A program made the translations under genes and the position numbers. A stretch of 64,000 bases of DNA, taken from Flavobacterium ajazii (GTDB taxonomy: Bacteria > Bacteroidota > Bacteroidia > Flavobacteriales > Flavobacteriaceae). How positions within the stretch are numbered: position 1 is the first letter of the stretch; each line of letters starts with the position of its first letter. Positions 35,050-43,480 of the stretch are shown piece by piece. The stretch lies in assembly GCF_010614725.1 (NCBI RefSeq), contig NZ_JAAEHL010000004.1:248001-312000 (forward strand), written 5' to 3'. Below the pieces are notes generated by a model. That model made no database searches. It was not told the DNA's origin and worked only from the letters and a program-made list of their open reading frames with translations.

Positions 35050-36279
35050 CTACATCATATCAATATACCTGTCATGATATCCTAATAAATACAGCACACC
35101 ATCAAGACCTAAACTCGAAATCGAATTTGACGCACTTTCTTTTACTTTTGGTTTGGCGTGGAAAGCGATTCCAAGACCGGCAAGGTTGATCATTGGTAAA
35201 TCGTTTGCACCGTCTCCAACCGCAATGGTTTGATTGATGTGGATTCCTTCTTTCTCGGCAATGGCTGTCAGGTATTCTGCCTTCTTCAAACCGTCTACGA
35301 TATCACCTATATATTTACCGGTTAATTTTCCGTCTTTAATTTCTAACTGATTGGCGTGCACATAATCGATTCCCAGTTCTTTTTGCAGGTATTCTCCAAA
35401 ATAAGTGAATCCTCCGGATAAAATAGCGGTTTTATATCCGTAGTACTTCAACGCTTTCATTAAACGATGTGCTCCTTTTGTGATTGGCAGGTTTTCGGCC
35501 ACTTTTTGCAAAACGTCTTCGCTAAGACCTTCCAGCAAAGCCATACGTTTTTTGAAGCTTTCGTTGAAATCAATTTCGCCGTTCATAGCAGATTCGGTAA
35601 TCGCTCTTACCTGATCTCCTACTCCGTTAAGTTCTGCTAATTCATCGATTACTTCTGTCTGGATTAATGTTGAATCCATATCGAAGCAAACCAAACGTCT
35701 GTTTCGTCTGTAGATATTGTCTTCCTGGAACGAAATGTCAACATCTAAAGTTCTGGAAATTGCCATAAAATTGGCTGTCATTTCGATCTTGTTGACAATT
35801 TCTCCGGTAACGGATAACTGGATACAAGAACGCGGATATTCTTCTTTTTCAACAACAGAAGTCCTTCCTGTCAATCTGATAATAGAATTAATATTCAGGT
35901 TTTGGTCTGTCATTATTTTAGTCACGGCAGCCAATTGTACGGCCGTTAATTTTTCTCCTAAAATATTGATGATGTAACGCTGATTGGATTGTGATTTCAC
36001 CCAGGTTTCATAATCTTCGACAGAAATCGGAATGAATTTAACCTTTACTTCGAGTTCGTAAGCTTTAAACAAAAGGTCTTTTAAAACAGGACCTGAACTG
36101 GAGCCGGCTTCGATTTCGAATAAAATCCCTAAAGATAATGTATCATGAATATCGGCCTGTCCTATGTCTAGAATAACAGCATCATAAGCTGCTAATACTG
36201 AAGTCAATCCTGCTGTAACACCCGGTTTGTCGTGTCCTGAAACTTTTAATAAAATAATTTCCTTATCGTCTTTTGCCAT
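35050..36279 (-). CDS. serB: phosphoserine phosphatase SerB with N-terminal ACT domains
   Basis: This 409-residue enzyme catalyses the last step of serine synthesis. Two ACT-like regulatory domains occupy about residues 1-180 (VSGHDKPGVTAGLTSVLAAY and INILGEKLTAVQLAAV). The HAD phosphatase domain follows, with the nucleophile motif DMDSTLIQTEVIDELAE, the serine of ILSGGFTYF, a lysine in DGLKKAEYL, and VGDGANDLPMI. Length fits ACT-containing SerB proteins. It is a single gene ended by an intrinsic terminator. Confidence 0.95.
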   Translation of the reverse strand: MAKDDKEIILLKVSGHDKPGVTAGLTSVLAAYDAVILDIGQADIHDTLSLGILFEIEAGSSSGPVLKDLLFKAYELEVKVKFIPISVEDYETWVKSQSNQRYIINILGEKLTAVQLAAVTKIMTDQNLNINSIIRLTGRTSVVEKEEYPRSCIQLSVTGEIVNKIEMTANFMAISRTLDVDISFQEDNIYRRNRRLVCFDMDSTLIQTEVIDELAELNGVGDQVRAITESAMNGEIDFNESFKKRMALLEGLSEDVLQKVAENLPITKGAHRLMKALKYYGYKTAILSGGFTYFGEYLQKELGIDYVHANQLEIKDGKLTGKYIGDIVDGLKKAEYLTAIAEKEGIHINQTIAVGDGANDLPMINLAGLGIAFHAKPKVKESASNSISSLGLDGVLYLLGYHDRYIDMM

Positions 36280-36360
36280 TTTATCCTTGTTGATTTAAGA
36301 AGCGACAAAAATCGGCAATCTATTGCTGATATAAAAGTATATTGATTGTTTTTTATAACG

Positions 36361-36386
36361 AAAAAGCACAAATCAATGTGCTTTTT
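36361..36386 (-). terminator. intrinsic terminator of the VOC/SRPBCC gene array
   Basis: AAAAAGCACA (36361-36370) pairs with TGTGCTTTTT (36377-36386), giving a T-rich tail on the minus strand after the stop at 36437. Confidence 0.75.
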
Positions 36387-36436
36387 CAAATAATTTAACA
36401 ATAATGTTCAGGGATTAAAATAACCTAACTTTTTGA

Positions 36437-36883
36437 CTATTTGTTTGGTTCATTTACATCAAAATTCACCATCCAGTTGACACCGAATTTATCTGTAAAC
36501 ATTCCGAAATAAGCACCCCAGAAAGTATTATCCATGGGCATGAAAACGTTTCCGCCTGCTGAAAGTCCGTTGAAAACCCTGTCGGCTTCTTCCTTACTTT
36601 CAACGTTGATTGAAACTGAAAAGTTGCCTCCAAAAGCTACATCTCCGGATTGTTCGTTGCTGTCACTTCCCATTAAAATGGTATTTCCAATTGGCAGCGA
36701 CACGTGCATTATCCTGTTGGCATCTTTTTCTGAAAGTTCCGCACAGCCTCCGTCTTCTGAAGCCGGCATATCTTTAAATTTTCCAATATATGGAAATTCT
36801 CCTCCAAAAACTGATTTGTAAAACAGAAATGCTTCTTCACAATTTCCGTTAAAAATTAAATAAGGGTTTACTGATGTTGCCAT
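36437..36883 (-). CDS. VOC-family (PhnB-like) protein
   Basis: A 148-residue vicinal-oxygen-chelate fold protein of the PhnB-like group: NPYLIFNGNCEEAFLFYKSVFGGEF at the start, HVSLPIGNTILMGSD in the middle and WGAYFGMFTDKFGVNWMVNFD at the end. Such proteins form dimers and may bind a metal and small ligands; many have no assigned reaction. It is the last member of a minus-strand array of six small VOC and SRPBCC genes. Confidence 0.85.
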   Translation of the reverse strand: MATSVNPYLIFNGNCEEAFLFYKSVFGGEFPYIGKFKDMPASEDGGCAELSEKDANRIMHVSLPIGNTILMGSDSNEQSGDVAFGGNFSVSINVESKEEADRVFNGLSAGGNVFMPMDNTFWGAYFGMFTDKFGVNWMVNFDVNEPNK

Positions 36884-36948
36884 GATTTGATATTTTTAAT
36901 TATTATTTATTTTTATTGCAATTGACATTGATTTTTGCAATTGGTATT

Positions 36949-37386
36949 TTATTTTTCTGACAGCTCCTTCACTGATTCTAAACCTTTGGGAAAAGCTTCT
37001 TTAAAATAGTCGATATGCTTTTCGATTACATCAACATACGAAACCAGATCTGTAAATTCGTCATCGGGTATTAAACGGTAAGTTTCCATATAACCGCTCC
37101 ATTTTTCGGTTTCTTCGTTAAGAGGTTGTTCCTTAAAGTCTTTTATTTCTCCGATATGCTTAAAAGCCATATATTCATTTGGAACTTTCTTTTCGATAAT
37201 GCTATTCATTCCTTCTCCGTTTGGAGCCATGAAATGTATTTTATCCCCTTCATTCCAGTCGCTTACTGCATATGAACCTTCGCAAAAAGCGCCTGTCCAT
37301 ATTTTATAAGTTTCATCATCCCACAAAACAGACCAGATTTTTTCCGGAGATGCTTTGATTCTGATTTTAAATTCTAATGTTTCCAT
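36949..37386 (-). CDS. SRPBCC (AHSA1-like) domain protein
   Basis: A 145-residue START/Bet v1-like protein of the AHSA1 type, with EFKIRIKASPEKIWSVLWDDETYKIWTGAF at the start and a helix at the end. These proteins have a hydrophobic cavity and usually no catalytic residues; function is unknown. Its start lies 3 bases after the stop of the VOC gene at 37389, so the two are probably translationally linked. Confidence 0.83.
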   Translation of the reverse strand: METLEFKIRIKASPEKIWSVLWDDETYKIWTGAFCEGSYAVSDWNEGDKIHFMAPNGEGMNSIIEKKVPNEYMAFKHIGEIKDFKEQPLNEETEKWSGYMETYRLIPDDEFTDLVSYVDVIEKHIDYFKEAFPKGLESVKELSEK

Positions 37387-37388
37387 AA

Positions 37389-37796
37389 TTATGACAATTT
37401 ACTAAAATCCATAAATAAGACATTCCAACGATGGCCGTCTAAATCTGCAAAACCACAACCGTACATCCAGCCCTGACTTTCAGCCGGTGCTGCAAAAACA
37501 GTTCCGCCCGCTGCTTTAACTTTTTCTGCTAATTCGTCAACTTCTTCCCTATTTTCTGCATCAATCGAAATCAAAACTTCAGAACCCGAATTAGTATCTG
37601 TAATACCATTTTGCGAAAAACCTGCAAACATTGATTCTTCGAAAAGCATCACTACAAAATGTCCTTCACCTACGACCATACAGGTCGAGTTTGGTGTGTC
37701 ATGTTGTTCATTGAACGAAAAACCTATTTTCCAGAAAAAATCTTTCGCTTTTGCTACATCCTTTACAGGAAGATTCAACCATATTTGTTTTGTCAT
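37389..37796 (-). CDS. VOC-family (glyoxalase/bleomycin-resistance-like) protein
   Basis: A 135-residue single VOC module (WLNLPVKDVAKAKDFFWKIGFSF at the start, GWMYGCGFADLDGHRWNVLFMD at the end). It is clearly paralogous to the VOC protein ending at 38900: both share the LNL/VKD opening and a GWMY…D-DGH-W ending. No bleomycin-resistance role can be inferred from sequence. It is paired with the SRPBCC gene downstream. Confidence 0.85.
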   Translation of the reverse strand: MTKQIWLNLPVKDVAKAKDFFWKIGFSFNEQHDTPNSTCMVVGEGHFVVMLFEESMFAGFSQNGITDTNSGSEVLISIDAENREEVDELAEKVKAAGGTVFAAPAESQGWMYGCGFADLDGHRWNVLFMDFSKLS

Positions 37797-37885
37797 TTTT
37801 TTTGAATTTTGTTGGTTAGATATTTATTTATTTTTTACCATATAAGTGATATAAGTTCATTTTACTTTGGGTTTTAGTTTTACAA

Positions 37886-37974
37886 TTGTCATCCTGAGCG
37901 GAGTCGAAGGCTTATGAAAACCAGGGCTTCGACTAAGTTTATCCTGAACGAAGCCGAATGGACGCAGCATGACA
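37886..37974. repeat. TGTCATCCTGAGCGGAGTCG-type palindromic repeat
   Basis: TGTCATCCTGAGCGGAGTCG, then GAAGGC, a short loop, GCTTCGAC and the related ATCCTGAACGAAGCCGAA, ending in GCAGCATGACA. TGTCAT and ATGACA form the outer inverted ends and GTCGAAG/CTTCGAC the inner stem. I recall it as a mobile-looking intergenic repeat found in many bacteria. It splits the VOC/SRPBCC array. Confidence 0.7.
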
Positions 37975-38041
37975 TTAAGTTTTTAGTTTAAAAAAACATT
38001 TAATTTAAGTTATAATCTTTAAACCTTTGCTAATTAGAACC

Positions 38042-38446
38042 TTAGTTAGCTTCAGCGTAATTTTTAAAATTATCCAGAATTGCCTGCCAGCCTGCACGCT
38101 GCATTTCTTCAGGATTTTGTGTTTCAGGATCAAAACTTTCAGTTATTTCAACTCCGTCTGTAGTTTCAGCAAAAGTAATTTCAACCTTTCTGCCGTCAGC
38201 CATTACATATTCAAGTGCTTCATTTGGTTTTACCAAAGTAAATTCGCCTTCAAAATCAAAACTCATACTACCGTCTTTTGCCGCCATAGTCGATTTGAAT
38301 TTTCCACCTTCCCTCAAATCATTTTCGGCATAAGGAGTGTGCCAGTCCGGAGATGCAAAACTCCATTTTGTAATATGCTCCGGAGAATTCCAGAAATTCC
38401 AAACTTTATCAAGAGATGATTTAACTGTACTTTTTATTGTGATCAT
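38042..38446 (-). CDS. SRPBCC (AHSA1-like) protein, paralogue 1
   Basis: A 134-residue AHSA1-type SRPBCC protein (TIKSTVKSSLDKVWNFWNSPEHITKW at the start). It is a tandem paralogue of the next gene: both contain ASPDW-TPY-ENDL-EGGKFK and FDFEG at matching positions. No catalytic residues can be recognised. It lies just beyond the mobile-looking repeat that separates it from the downstream VOC gene. Confidence 0.85.
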   Translation of the reverse strand: MITIKSTVKSSLDKVWNFWNSPEHITKWSFASPDWHTPYAENDLREGGKFKSTMAAKDGSMSFDFEGEFTLVKPNEALEYVMADGRKVEITFAETTDGVEITESFDPETQNPEEMQRAGWQAILDNFKNYAEAN

Positions 38447-38477
38447 TATCTATTAACTTTATAATTTATAAACTGAT

Positions 38478-38879
38478 TTATTCTTTAAAATTTTCGACAT
38501 ATTTTTTAAAATTCTGAATGATTGCTGTGCAAAACTGCCCCTCCATTTCCGCATCACCATCAGGTTCAAATGTCTCTGTAAGGACCACTTTTTCACCCAT
38601 ATTTTCAAAACGAACACTTGCAGTTCTGTTATCATATAGTTGGTATTCTATCAATGAAAGTTTTTCAATTCTGGTATATACACCTTCAAAATCAAAACCA
38701 TCACTACCTTTCATGACCATTGTAAATTTGAATTTACCTCCTTCTTTCAAATCATTTTCCACATAAGGCGTAGACCAGTCTGGCGAAGCATTATTCCAAT
38801 TCTTAATGTGTTCAGGCAATGTCCACAACTCCCAAACTTTTTCTATTGGTGCATTAATTGTGTTTTGTACCGCTATCAT
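38478..38879 (-). CDS. SRPBCC (AHSA1-like) protein, paralogue 2
   Basis: A 133-residue AHSA1-type SRPBCC protein (AVQNTINAPIEKVWELWTLPEHIKNW at the start), about as long as its downstream paralogue and sharing the ASPDWSTPYVENDLKEGGKF block. The pair results from local gene duplication. It starts 20 bases after the stop of the upstream VOC gene, so both should be cotranscribed. Confidence 0.85.
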   Translation of the reverse strand: MIAVQNTINAPIEKVWELWTLPEHIKNWNNASPDWSTPYVENDLKEGGKFKFTMVMKGSDGFDFEGVYTRIEKLSLIEYQLYDNRTASVRFENMGEKVVLTETFEPDGDAEMEGQFCTAIIQNFKKYVENFKE

Positions 38880-38899
38880 ATTATAATTTTTTACCTGAT

Positions 38900-39310
38900 T
38901 TATAATTGATCCGGAATCTGGCTTTCATCCATACAGAAGACTTCCCAATGATGTCCGTCGGGATCCAGAAAAGTTCTTTGGTACATCCAGCCATAATCCT
39001 GCGATTGCTCGTAATCAGTTCCTCCGCCTTTAACCGCTTTCTCCATCATTTCGTCTACCTGTTCGCGTGTTGCTACAGAAAGAGCAGTAAGCACTTCGCT
39101 CGTTGTGGCTGTGTTACAAATTTGCTTTTTGGTAAAAGTTTGATAAAATTCTTCAACTAAAATCATTACATTGATATTTTCACCAATTACTATACAAGCG
39201 CCTTTGTCATTTGTAAACTTGGGATTCGTCGGAAAACCTAGTCCGTTAAAAAAAGATATTGCGCGATTTAAATCTTTTACAGCAAGATTTAAGAAAATTT
39301 TTGTATCCAT
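38900..39310 (-). CDS. VOC-family protein, first gene of the array
   Basis: A 136-residue VOC module (FLNLAVKDLNRAISFFNGLGF at the start, WMYQRTFLDPDGHHWEVFCMD at the end), paralogous to the protein ending at 37389. It is the promoter-proximal gene of the array, with TAAATTTG about 30 bases upstream, and is divergent from the GlxA-type regulator. Confidence 0.85.
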   Translation of the reverse strand: MDTKIFLNLAVKDLNRAISFFNGLGFPTNPKFTNDKGACIVIGENINVMILVEEFYQTFTKKQICNTATTSEVLTALSVATREQVDEMMEKAVKGGGTDYEQSQDYGWMYQRTFLDPDGHHWEVFCMDESQIPDQL

Positions 39311-39338
39311 ATTACATAAAATTACAAATTATTTATAG

Positions 39339-39346
39339 CAAATTTA
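39339..39346 (-). promoter_or_regulatory. -7 element TAAATTTG of the VOC/SRPBCC array
   Basis: A perfect TAnnTTTG match on the minus strand, with a leader of about 25 bases. Back to back with the promoter of the AraC-type regulator. Confidence 0.55.
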
Positions 39347-39411
39347 AAATATTAAGAATCGTTCGAAGTGTTAATAAAAGTCAACTTTAGGGGCATTTAA
39401 GACAAAATACC

Positions 39412-39419
39412 TATTTTTG
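39412..39419 (+). promoter_or_regulatory. -7 element TATTTTTG of the GlxA-type regulator
   Basis: A perfect TAnnTTTG match, with a leader of about 30 bases before the ATG at 39454. Confidence 0.55.
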
Positions 39420-39453
39420 TACTTGAAGTCAACTTCCAAAAAACCACAAAATT

Positions 39454-40419
39454 ATGAGCAGGAAATTAGGATTAATCATACCTCACGACTATAAATTACT
39501 AAGTGTTGCCGCTATTTTAGAGGTGTTTGAAACGGCAAACAAACTCACTTCAAAAGCTGAAAAAACATTTGAAATAATGCTTTTTCAATCAGAAGAACAA
39601 ATTGCTCAGGAACATTCGTTTGGTTATAAACTGAAAGCAATTCAGGATTCGGATATTGCTCTAGATCTTATTTTGATTCCCGCTTTTACAACAGATAATA
39701 TGAGCGAAATGATTGCAAAAAACCGAAAATTCATTCCGTGGCTTCAAAAACAGCATCAATCAGGTGCCGAACTGGCAAGCTTTTGCACAGGAGCCTTTTT
39801 GTTTGCCGCTTCCGGTCTGCTCAACGAAAAACTGGCTACTACGCATGTCGATGCCTGCAGTGCTTTTACAAAAGCTTTCCCTTTAGTCAAATTAAAATCC
39901 GAAGAAACCCTTACAGCAGACGGGAGTTTATACACCAGCGGAGGCTCAACCTCAACTTTTCATTTATTGATTCTTTTGGTACAGAAGTATTGCGGAAACG
40001 AAATCGCCGTACAAATCGCCAAGATTTTCTCGATCGATTTAAACCGCTACAAACAAAGTTATTTCAGCACTTTCAGACCCAATCACCTGCACAATGATAC
40101 GTTGGTTGCCATGCTGCAGCAAAAAATCGAAAGCCAGTATCACAGCATCGAAACCCTCGAAGAAATCACCAAAGATATCCCAACCAGCACCCGTAACATG
40201 ACACGCCGTTTTAAACAGGTTACCGGAATTCCGCCTATCGAATACCTTCAAAATATCAGAGTGGAGAGTTCAAAAAAATATCTGGAGCAAACCCAGCTTT
40301 CGATTTCCGAGATTATCGAAAAAACCGGTTATAACGACCCAAAAGCATTTAGAAAAGTATTTTATAAAATGGTCGGCATGAAACCAATTGAATATCGGGA
40401 GAAATTTAGGGTTCAGTAA
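39454..40419 (+). CDS. GlxA-family transcriptional regulator (DJ-1/PfpI + AraC HTH)
   Basis: A 321-residue regulator. Residues 1-190 form a DJ-1/PfpI-like class I glutamine amidotransferase fold with a cysteine at the nucleophile elbow (ASFCTGAFLFAASGLL). The C-terminal 100 residues are an AraC double helix-turn-helix (LEEITKDIPTSTRNMTRRFKQVTGIPPIEYLQ, then SISEIIEKTGYNDPKAFRKVFYKMVGMKPIEYR). It is divergent from the VOC/SRPBCC array across 143 bases with back-to-back promoters, so control of that array is plausible (inference). The inducer is unknown. Confidence 0.9.
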   Translation: MSRKLGLIIPHDYKLLSVAAILEVFETANKLTSKAEKTFEIMLFQSEEQIAQEHSFGYKLKAIQDSDIALDLILIPAFTTDNMSEMIAKNRKFIPWLQKQHQSGAELASFCTGAFLFAASGLLNEKLATTHVDACSAFTKAFPLVKLKSEETLTADGSLYTSGGSTSTFHLLILLVQKYCGNEIAVQIAKIFSIDLNRYKQSYFSTFRPNHLHNDTLVAMLQQKIESQYHSIETLEEITKDIPTSTRNMTRRFKQVTGIPPIEYLQNIRVESSKKYLEQTQLSISEIIEKTGYNDPKAFRKVFYKMVGMKPIEYREKFRVQ

Positions 40420-40421
40420 TT

Positions 40422-40525
40422 TCAGGAGCAGAAGCAATTATTTTCAGAACAACCTTAGTCCTGCTCTCCACTATATCTGTTGTTGCGAACCCCGCAACAA
40501 CAGGATGCCGTTACGATCAGGGCTA
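40422..40525 (-). ncRNA. candidate Flavo-1-like structured RNA, copy 2
   Basis: On the minus strand: TAGCCCTGATCGTAACGGCA, then TCC, a GC-rich hairpin (TGTTGTTGCG 40478-40487 with CGCAACAACA 40493-40502), GATATAGTGGAGAGCAGGACT, and after about 30 bases GCTCCTGA. It shares the framework TAGCCC-GAT…stem…GGA-AGC--GA…GCTCCTGA with the copy at 43481. It lies between convergent gene ends. Confidence 0.5.
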
Positions 40526-40558
40526 AAACAGAAATTTTGTTTTCATAAAACCAAAAAA

Positions 40559-41209
40559 TCAGGACTTAATAATCCACATCAGAACCTTTTTATTTTTTTT
40601 CAACAATTCGTCAATTTCTTTCATGCTTTCGTTAGAAACTGCCGGACAGCCCCACCCTTCAGGCGTTCCTTCCGGAAAGACTTCATTATCCGGAATTGCT
40701 TCCCAGGAGTGTAAAACTATAGCGCGGCTTATTGCATTCGAGTTCGATTTCTCTTTTCCCTTCAAAACATAATTCACTTTAATTCCCCACTGGCTCACGC
40801 CCCGATCTAAAATCACATATTTACCCAATGAAGAACAATGTGAATCGAATTCATTGCTAATTGACGCATCAGTTTTTGAAGAAGTCCTTCCCCATTCATT
40901 AGCACCACAACCATGACTTACCATATAAGATTTTGATATTTTTTTATCTTTAAAATCATATATAAAAAATCTTTTCAAACCTGAATGTATACCTAAATCA
41001 ATCAGGATAAATTTGTTTTGATTGAGATTATTATTTTTACAAAATTGCCGGGCTTCTTTGTAATAATTGTCATAATTAATTTCAACTCTCGGTTTTTCTT
41101 CTGAAACTATTTCGTTTTTATGTTTATTTTCAGAAATAGCGGTTACTTTGTTTTCTTTAGTACAAGAAAAAACCAAAAACAGACAAATTATAAAAAACAT
41201 TTTTTTCAT
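40559..41209 (-). CDS. lipoprotein with murein L,D-transpeptidase catalytic domain (YkuD_2-like)
   Basis: A 216-residue predicted lipoprotein (lipobox FSC, cysteine at residue 16) with a YkuD_2-type L,D-transpeptidase domain. Visible are FILIDLGIHSGLKRFFIYD, SHGCGANEWG, SSLGKYVI, the histidine in IVLHSWEA and the catalytic cysteine in EGWGCPAVS. Such enzymes make 3-3 peptidoglycan cross-links or attach envelope proteins. The residues needed for catalysis appear intact. Convergent with the GlxA-type gene across the structured element. Confidence 0.85.
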   Translation of the reverse strand: MKKMFFIICLFLVFSCTKENKVTAISENKHKNEIVSEEKPRVEINYDNYYKEARQFCKNNNLNQNKFILIDLGIHSGLKRFFIYDFKDKKISKSYMVSHGCGANEWGRTSSKTDASISNEFDSHCSSLGKYVILDRGVSQWGIKVNYVLKGKEKSNSNAISRAIVLHSWEAIPDNEVFPEGTPEGWGCPAVSNESMKEIDELLKKNKKVLMWIIKS

Positions 41210-41261
41210 GTTTCCAATTTACTCAAAAAAGAAATGAAAATAGAATTAAAAAAGTATAAAA

Positions 41262-41291
41262 AAAACCTGTCCAAATAAATGAACAGGTTTT
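41262..41291 (-). terminator. intrinsic terminator of clpX
   Basis: AAAACCTGT (41262-41270) pairs with ACAGGTTTT (41283-41291). The minus-strand transcript continues into eight T. Confidence 0.85.
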
Positions 41292-41311
41292 AGAAAATAT
41301 ATTTTCAATAA

Positions 41312-42544
41312 TTAAGAAGCAATTTCCATACGCTTCAATAAGTTTTTACTTAAGGTATGTTCTGCATATTCTTTGTCGATTGTCAGACTTGTGTCATCTG
41401 AAGTTGGCAGTTCATACATAGCATCTGTCAGAATAGCTTCGCATAAAGAGCGTAATCCACGAGCCCCTAATTTGTACTCTAAAGCTTTATCTACAATAAA
41501 ATCTAGTGCTTCATCTGTAATCGTAAATTCAACATCATCCATTAAAAATAATTTCTGATATTGTTTTATCAATGCATTTTTAGGCTGAGTCAGAATTGCA
41601 CGAAGTGTTTCTTTATCCAAAGGATCCATGTGCGTTAAAACCGGTAAACGACCAATAATTTCAGGAATCAATCCAAAATCTTTAATGTCCTTAGGGATAA
41701 TATACTGCAATAAATTGTCTTTGTCGATATTGTCTGTATTTTTAGAAGTAGAATATCCAACTGCCTGACGGTTCAAACGTTTAGAAATAATACGTTCTAC
41801 TCCATCAAAAGCTCCACCGGCAATAAAAAGGATATTTTGAGTATTTACCTCAACAAACTTCTGATCCGGGTGCTTACGTCCTCCTTTTGGTGGTACGTTT
41901 ACAACTGTTCCTTCTAATAATTTAAGAAGTGCCTGCTGTACACCTTCACCGGAAACGTCGCGTGTTATGGACGGATTGTCACTCTTACGGGCAATTTTAT
42001 CAATTTCATCAATAAAAACGATTCCTCTTTCGGCTTTAGCCACATCATAATCAGCTGCCTGAAGTAAGCGAGTCAAAATACTCTCAACATCTTCCCCTAC
42101 ATAACCTGCTTCTGTAAGTACAGTTGCATCTACAATAGCCAAAGGAACATCTAACATTTTTGCAATAGTTTTTGCCACCAATGTTTTTCCTGTTCCGGTT
42201 TGCCCCACCATAATGATGTTACTTTTTTCAATCTCTACTTCGTCGTCTAATTGCTGCTGCATTAAACGTTTGTAGTGATTATAAACCGCAACCGACATTA
42301 CTTTTTTAGTCTGATCCTGACCGATTACATATTGATCCAGAAAAGCTCTGATTTCTTTTGGTTTCTTTAAAATAAGGTCTCCAGCCAGTTTTGCACTTCC
42401 GCTGGACTTTAATTCTTCTAGTACGATTCCGTGTGCCTGTTCAATACACTTATCGCAGATATGCGCATTGATACCAGCTATCAATAAATTAGTTTCTGGC
42501 TTTTTTCTTCCACAAAACGAACATTCTAATACTACTTTTGCCAT
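41312..42544 (-). CDS. clpX: ATP-dependent Clp protease ATPase subunit ClpX
   Basis: This 410-residue AAA+ unfoldase delivers substrates to ClpP. The N-terminal zinc-binding domain has four cysteines (CSFCGRK and CDKCIEQ), then the ATPase with Walker A GQTGTGKT, Walker [10 protein letters not shown], pore loop GYVGEDVE, the sensor-1 region and a sensor-2 GARGLRS. The IGF-type ClpP-contact loop is present as [20 protein letters not shown] sequence near residue 270, in a diverged form. It lies downstream of clpP, with a 172-base gap full of repeats and its own -7 element. Confidence 0.97.
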   Translation of the reverse strand: MAKVVLECSFCGRKKPETNLLIAGINAHICDKCIEQAHGIVLEELKSSGSAKLAGDLILKKPKEIRAFLDQYVIGQDQTKKVMSVAVYNHYKRLMQQQLDDEVEIEKSNIIMVGQTGTGKTLVAKTIAKMLDVPLAIVDATVLTEAGYVGEDVESILTRLLQAADYDVAKAERGIVFIDEIDKIARKSDNPSITRDVSGEGVQQALLKLLEGTVVNVPPKGGRKHPDQKFVEVNTQNILFIAGGAFDGVERIISKRLNRQAVGYSTSKNTDNIDKDNLLQYIIPKDIKDFGLIPEIIGRLPVLTHMDPLDKETLRAILTQPKNALIKQYQKLFLMDDVEFTITDEALDFIVDKALEYKLGARGLRSLCEAILTDAMYELPTSDDTSLTIDKEYAEHTLSKNLLKRMEIAS

Positions 42545-42567
42545 TCTTTATTTAAGTTACTAAGCTG

Positions 42568-42575
42568 CAAAGGTA
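42568..42575 (-). promoter_or_regulatory. -7 element TACCTTTG of clpX
   Basis: A perfect TAnnTTTG match on the minus strand, embedded in a repetitive CTTAGnnAC-type stretch (42551-42590), about 24 bases before the clpX ATG. Confidence 0.5.
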
Positions 42576-42662
42576 CTAAGTTTCTAAGCTTTTTAAAATT
42601 AAAACTTTAAAACTTAAATCTTTACAGCTTAATATTTTATTTTTTGTTTCAAATTTTATTTT

Positions 42663-42705
42663 GTTTCAGGTTTCAAGTTAACTGCTTCAACTTGAAACCT
42701 GAAAC
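42663..42705. repeat. GTTTCAGGTTTCAAGTT inverted repeat
   Basis: GTTTCAGGTTTCAAGTT (42663-42679) and AACTTGAAACCTGAAAC (42689-42705) form a perfect 17-bp stem directly after the clpP stop. No T run follows on the minus strand. GAAACCT repeats of this kind are familiar from flavobacterial intergenic regions. Confidence 0.65.
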
Positions 42706-42716
42706 CTGAAACTTTT

Positions 42717-43391
42717 TTATCCTCTTCTTAATACTTCATCAATCATTCCGTATTCTTTAGCTTCGTCAGCAATCATCCAGTAATCGCGTTCACTATCTTT
42801 ATGAACTCTTTCGAAAGACTGACCTGAATGCTGTGAAATGATATGATATAATTCATCTTTCAACTTCAGCATCTCGCGTAAATTGATTTCCATATCTGTT
42901 GCAACACCCTGTGCTCCTCCTGATGGCTGGTGAATCATTACTCTTGAATGTGGCAGAGCCGAACGTTTTCCTGCTGCTCCCGCGCATAATAAAACCGCAC
43001 CCATAGAAGCTGCCATTCCAGTACAAATTGTAGCAACATCCGGTTTGATATACTGCATTGTGTCATAAATTCCAAGACCTGCATAAACGCTTCCTCCAGG
43101 AGAATTTAAATAAATTTGGATATCTTTTGATGCATCAGCGCTTTCTAAAAATAATAACTGAGCCTGAACAATATTAGCGATTTGATCATCAATACCTGTT
43201 CCTAAAAAGATAATTCTGTCCATCATTAATCTTGAGAAAACGTCCAATTGAGAAATATTTAACTGACGCTCTTCAATAATATATGGAGTCATGTTTGTTG
43301 GAGTCATCGCAGCAACGATTTTATCATAATACATTGCATTTACTCCCTGGTGCTTTGTAGCAAATTTTTTGAATTCTTTACCGTAGTTCAT
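42717..43391 (-). CDS. clpP: ATP-dependent Clp protease proteolytic subunit ClpP
   Basis: A 224-residue serine protease subunit that forms the ClpP chamber. The catalytic serine is S129 (TGMAASMGAVLL), the histidine H154 (RVMIHQPSGGAQG), and the aspartate lies in DSERDYWM. I start at MNYGKEFKKFATKHQG (43391), which resembles the usual flavobacterial N-terminus; an in-frame ATG at 43439 would add 16 residues (MMKELYHYN) unlike ClpP. It lies between tig and clpX in the conserved tig-clpP-clpX order, but with large intergenic gaps. Confidence 0.95.
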   Translation of the reverse strand: MNYGKEFKKFATKHQGVNAMYYDKIVAAMTPTNMTPYIIEERQLNISQLDVFSRLMMDRIIFLGTGIDDQIANIVQAQLLFLESADASKDIQIYLNSPGGSVYAGLGIYDTMQYIKPDVATICTGMAASMGAVLLCAGAAGKRSALPHSRVMIHQPSGGAQGVATDMEINLREMLKLKDELYHIISQHSGQSFERVHKDSERDYWMIADEAKEYGMIDEVLRRG

Positions 43392-43480
43392 ATTGTAGTG
43401 TTCTAAGTTTATGTTATAATGATATAATTCTTTCATCAAAGGTTGTACCTCTTTCTAAAGAATGTCAATTTGTCTTATTT

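Noticed and set aside
37389..37796. Bleomycin resistance protein
   Set aside because: Only the general VOC fold is recognisable; nothing supports antibiotic binding.
41293..41306. GAAAATATATTTTC palindrome matching the core of the site at 7414-7427
   Set aside because: It lies at the 3' end of clpX in AT-rich DNA, so the shared 14-mer is probably chance.
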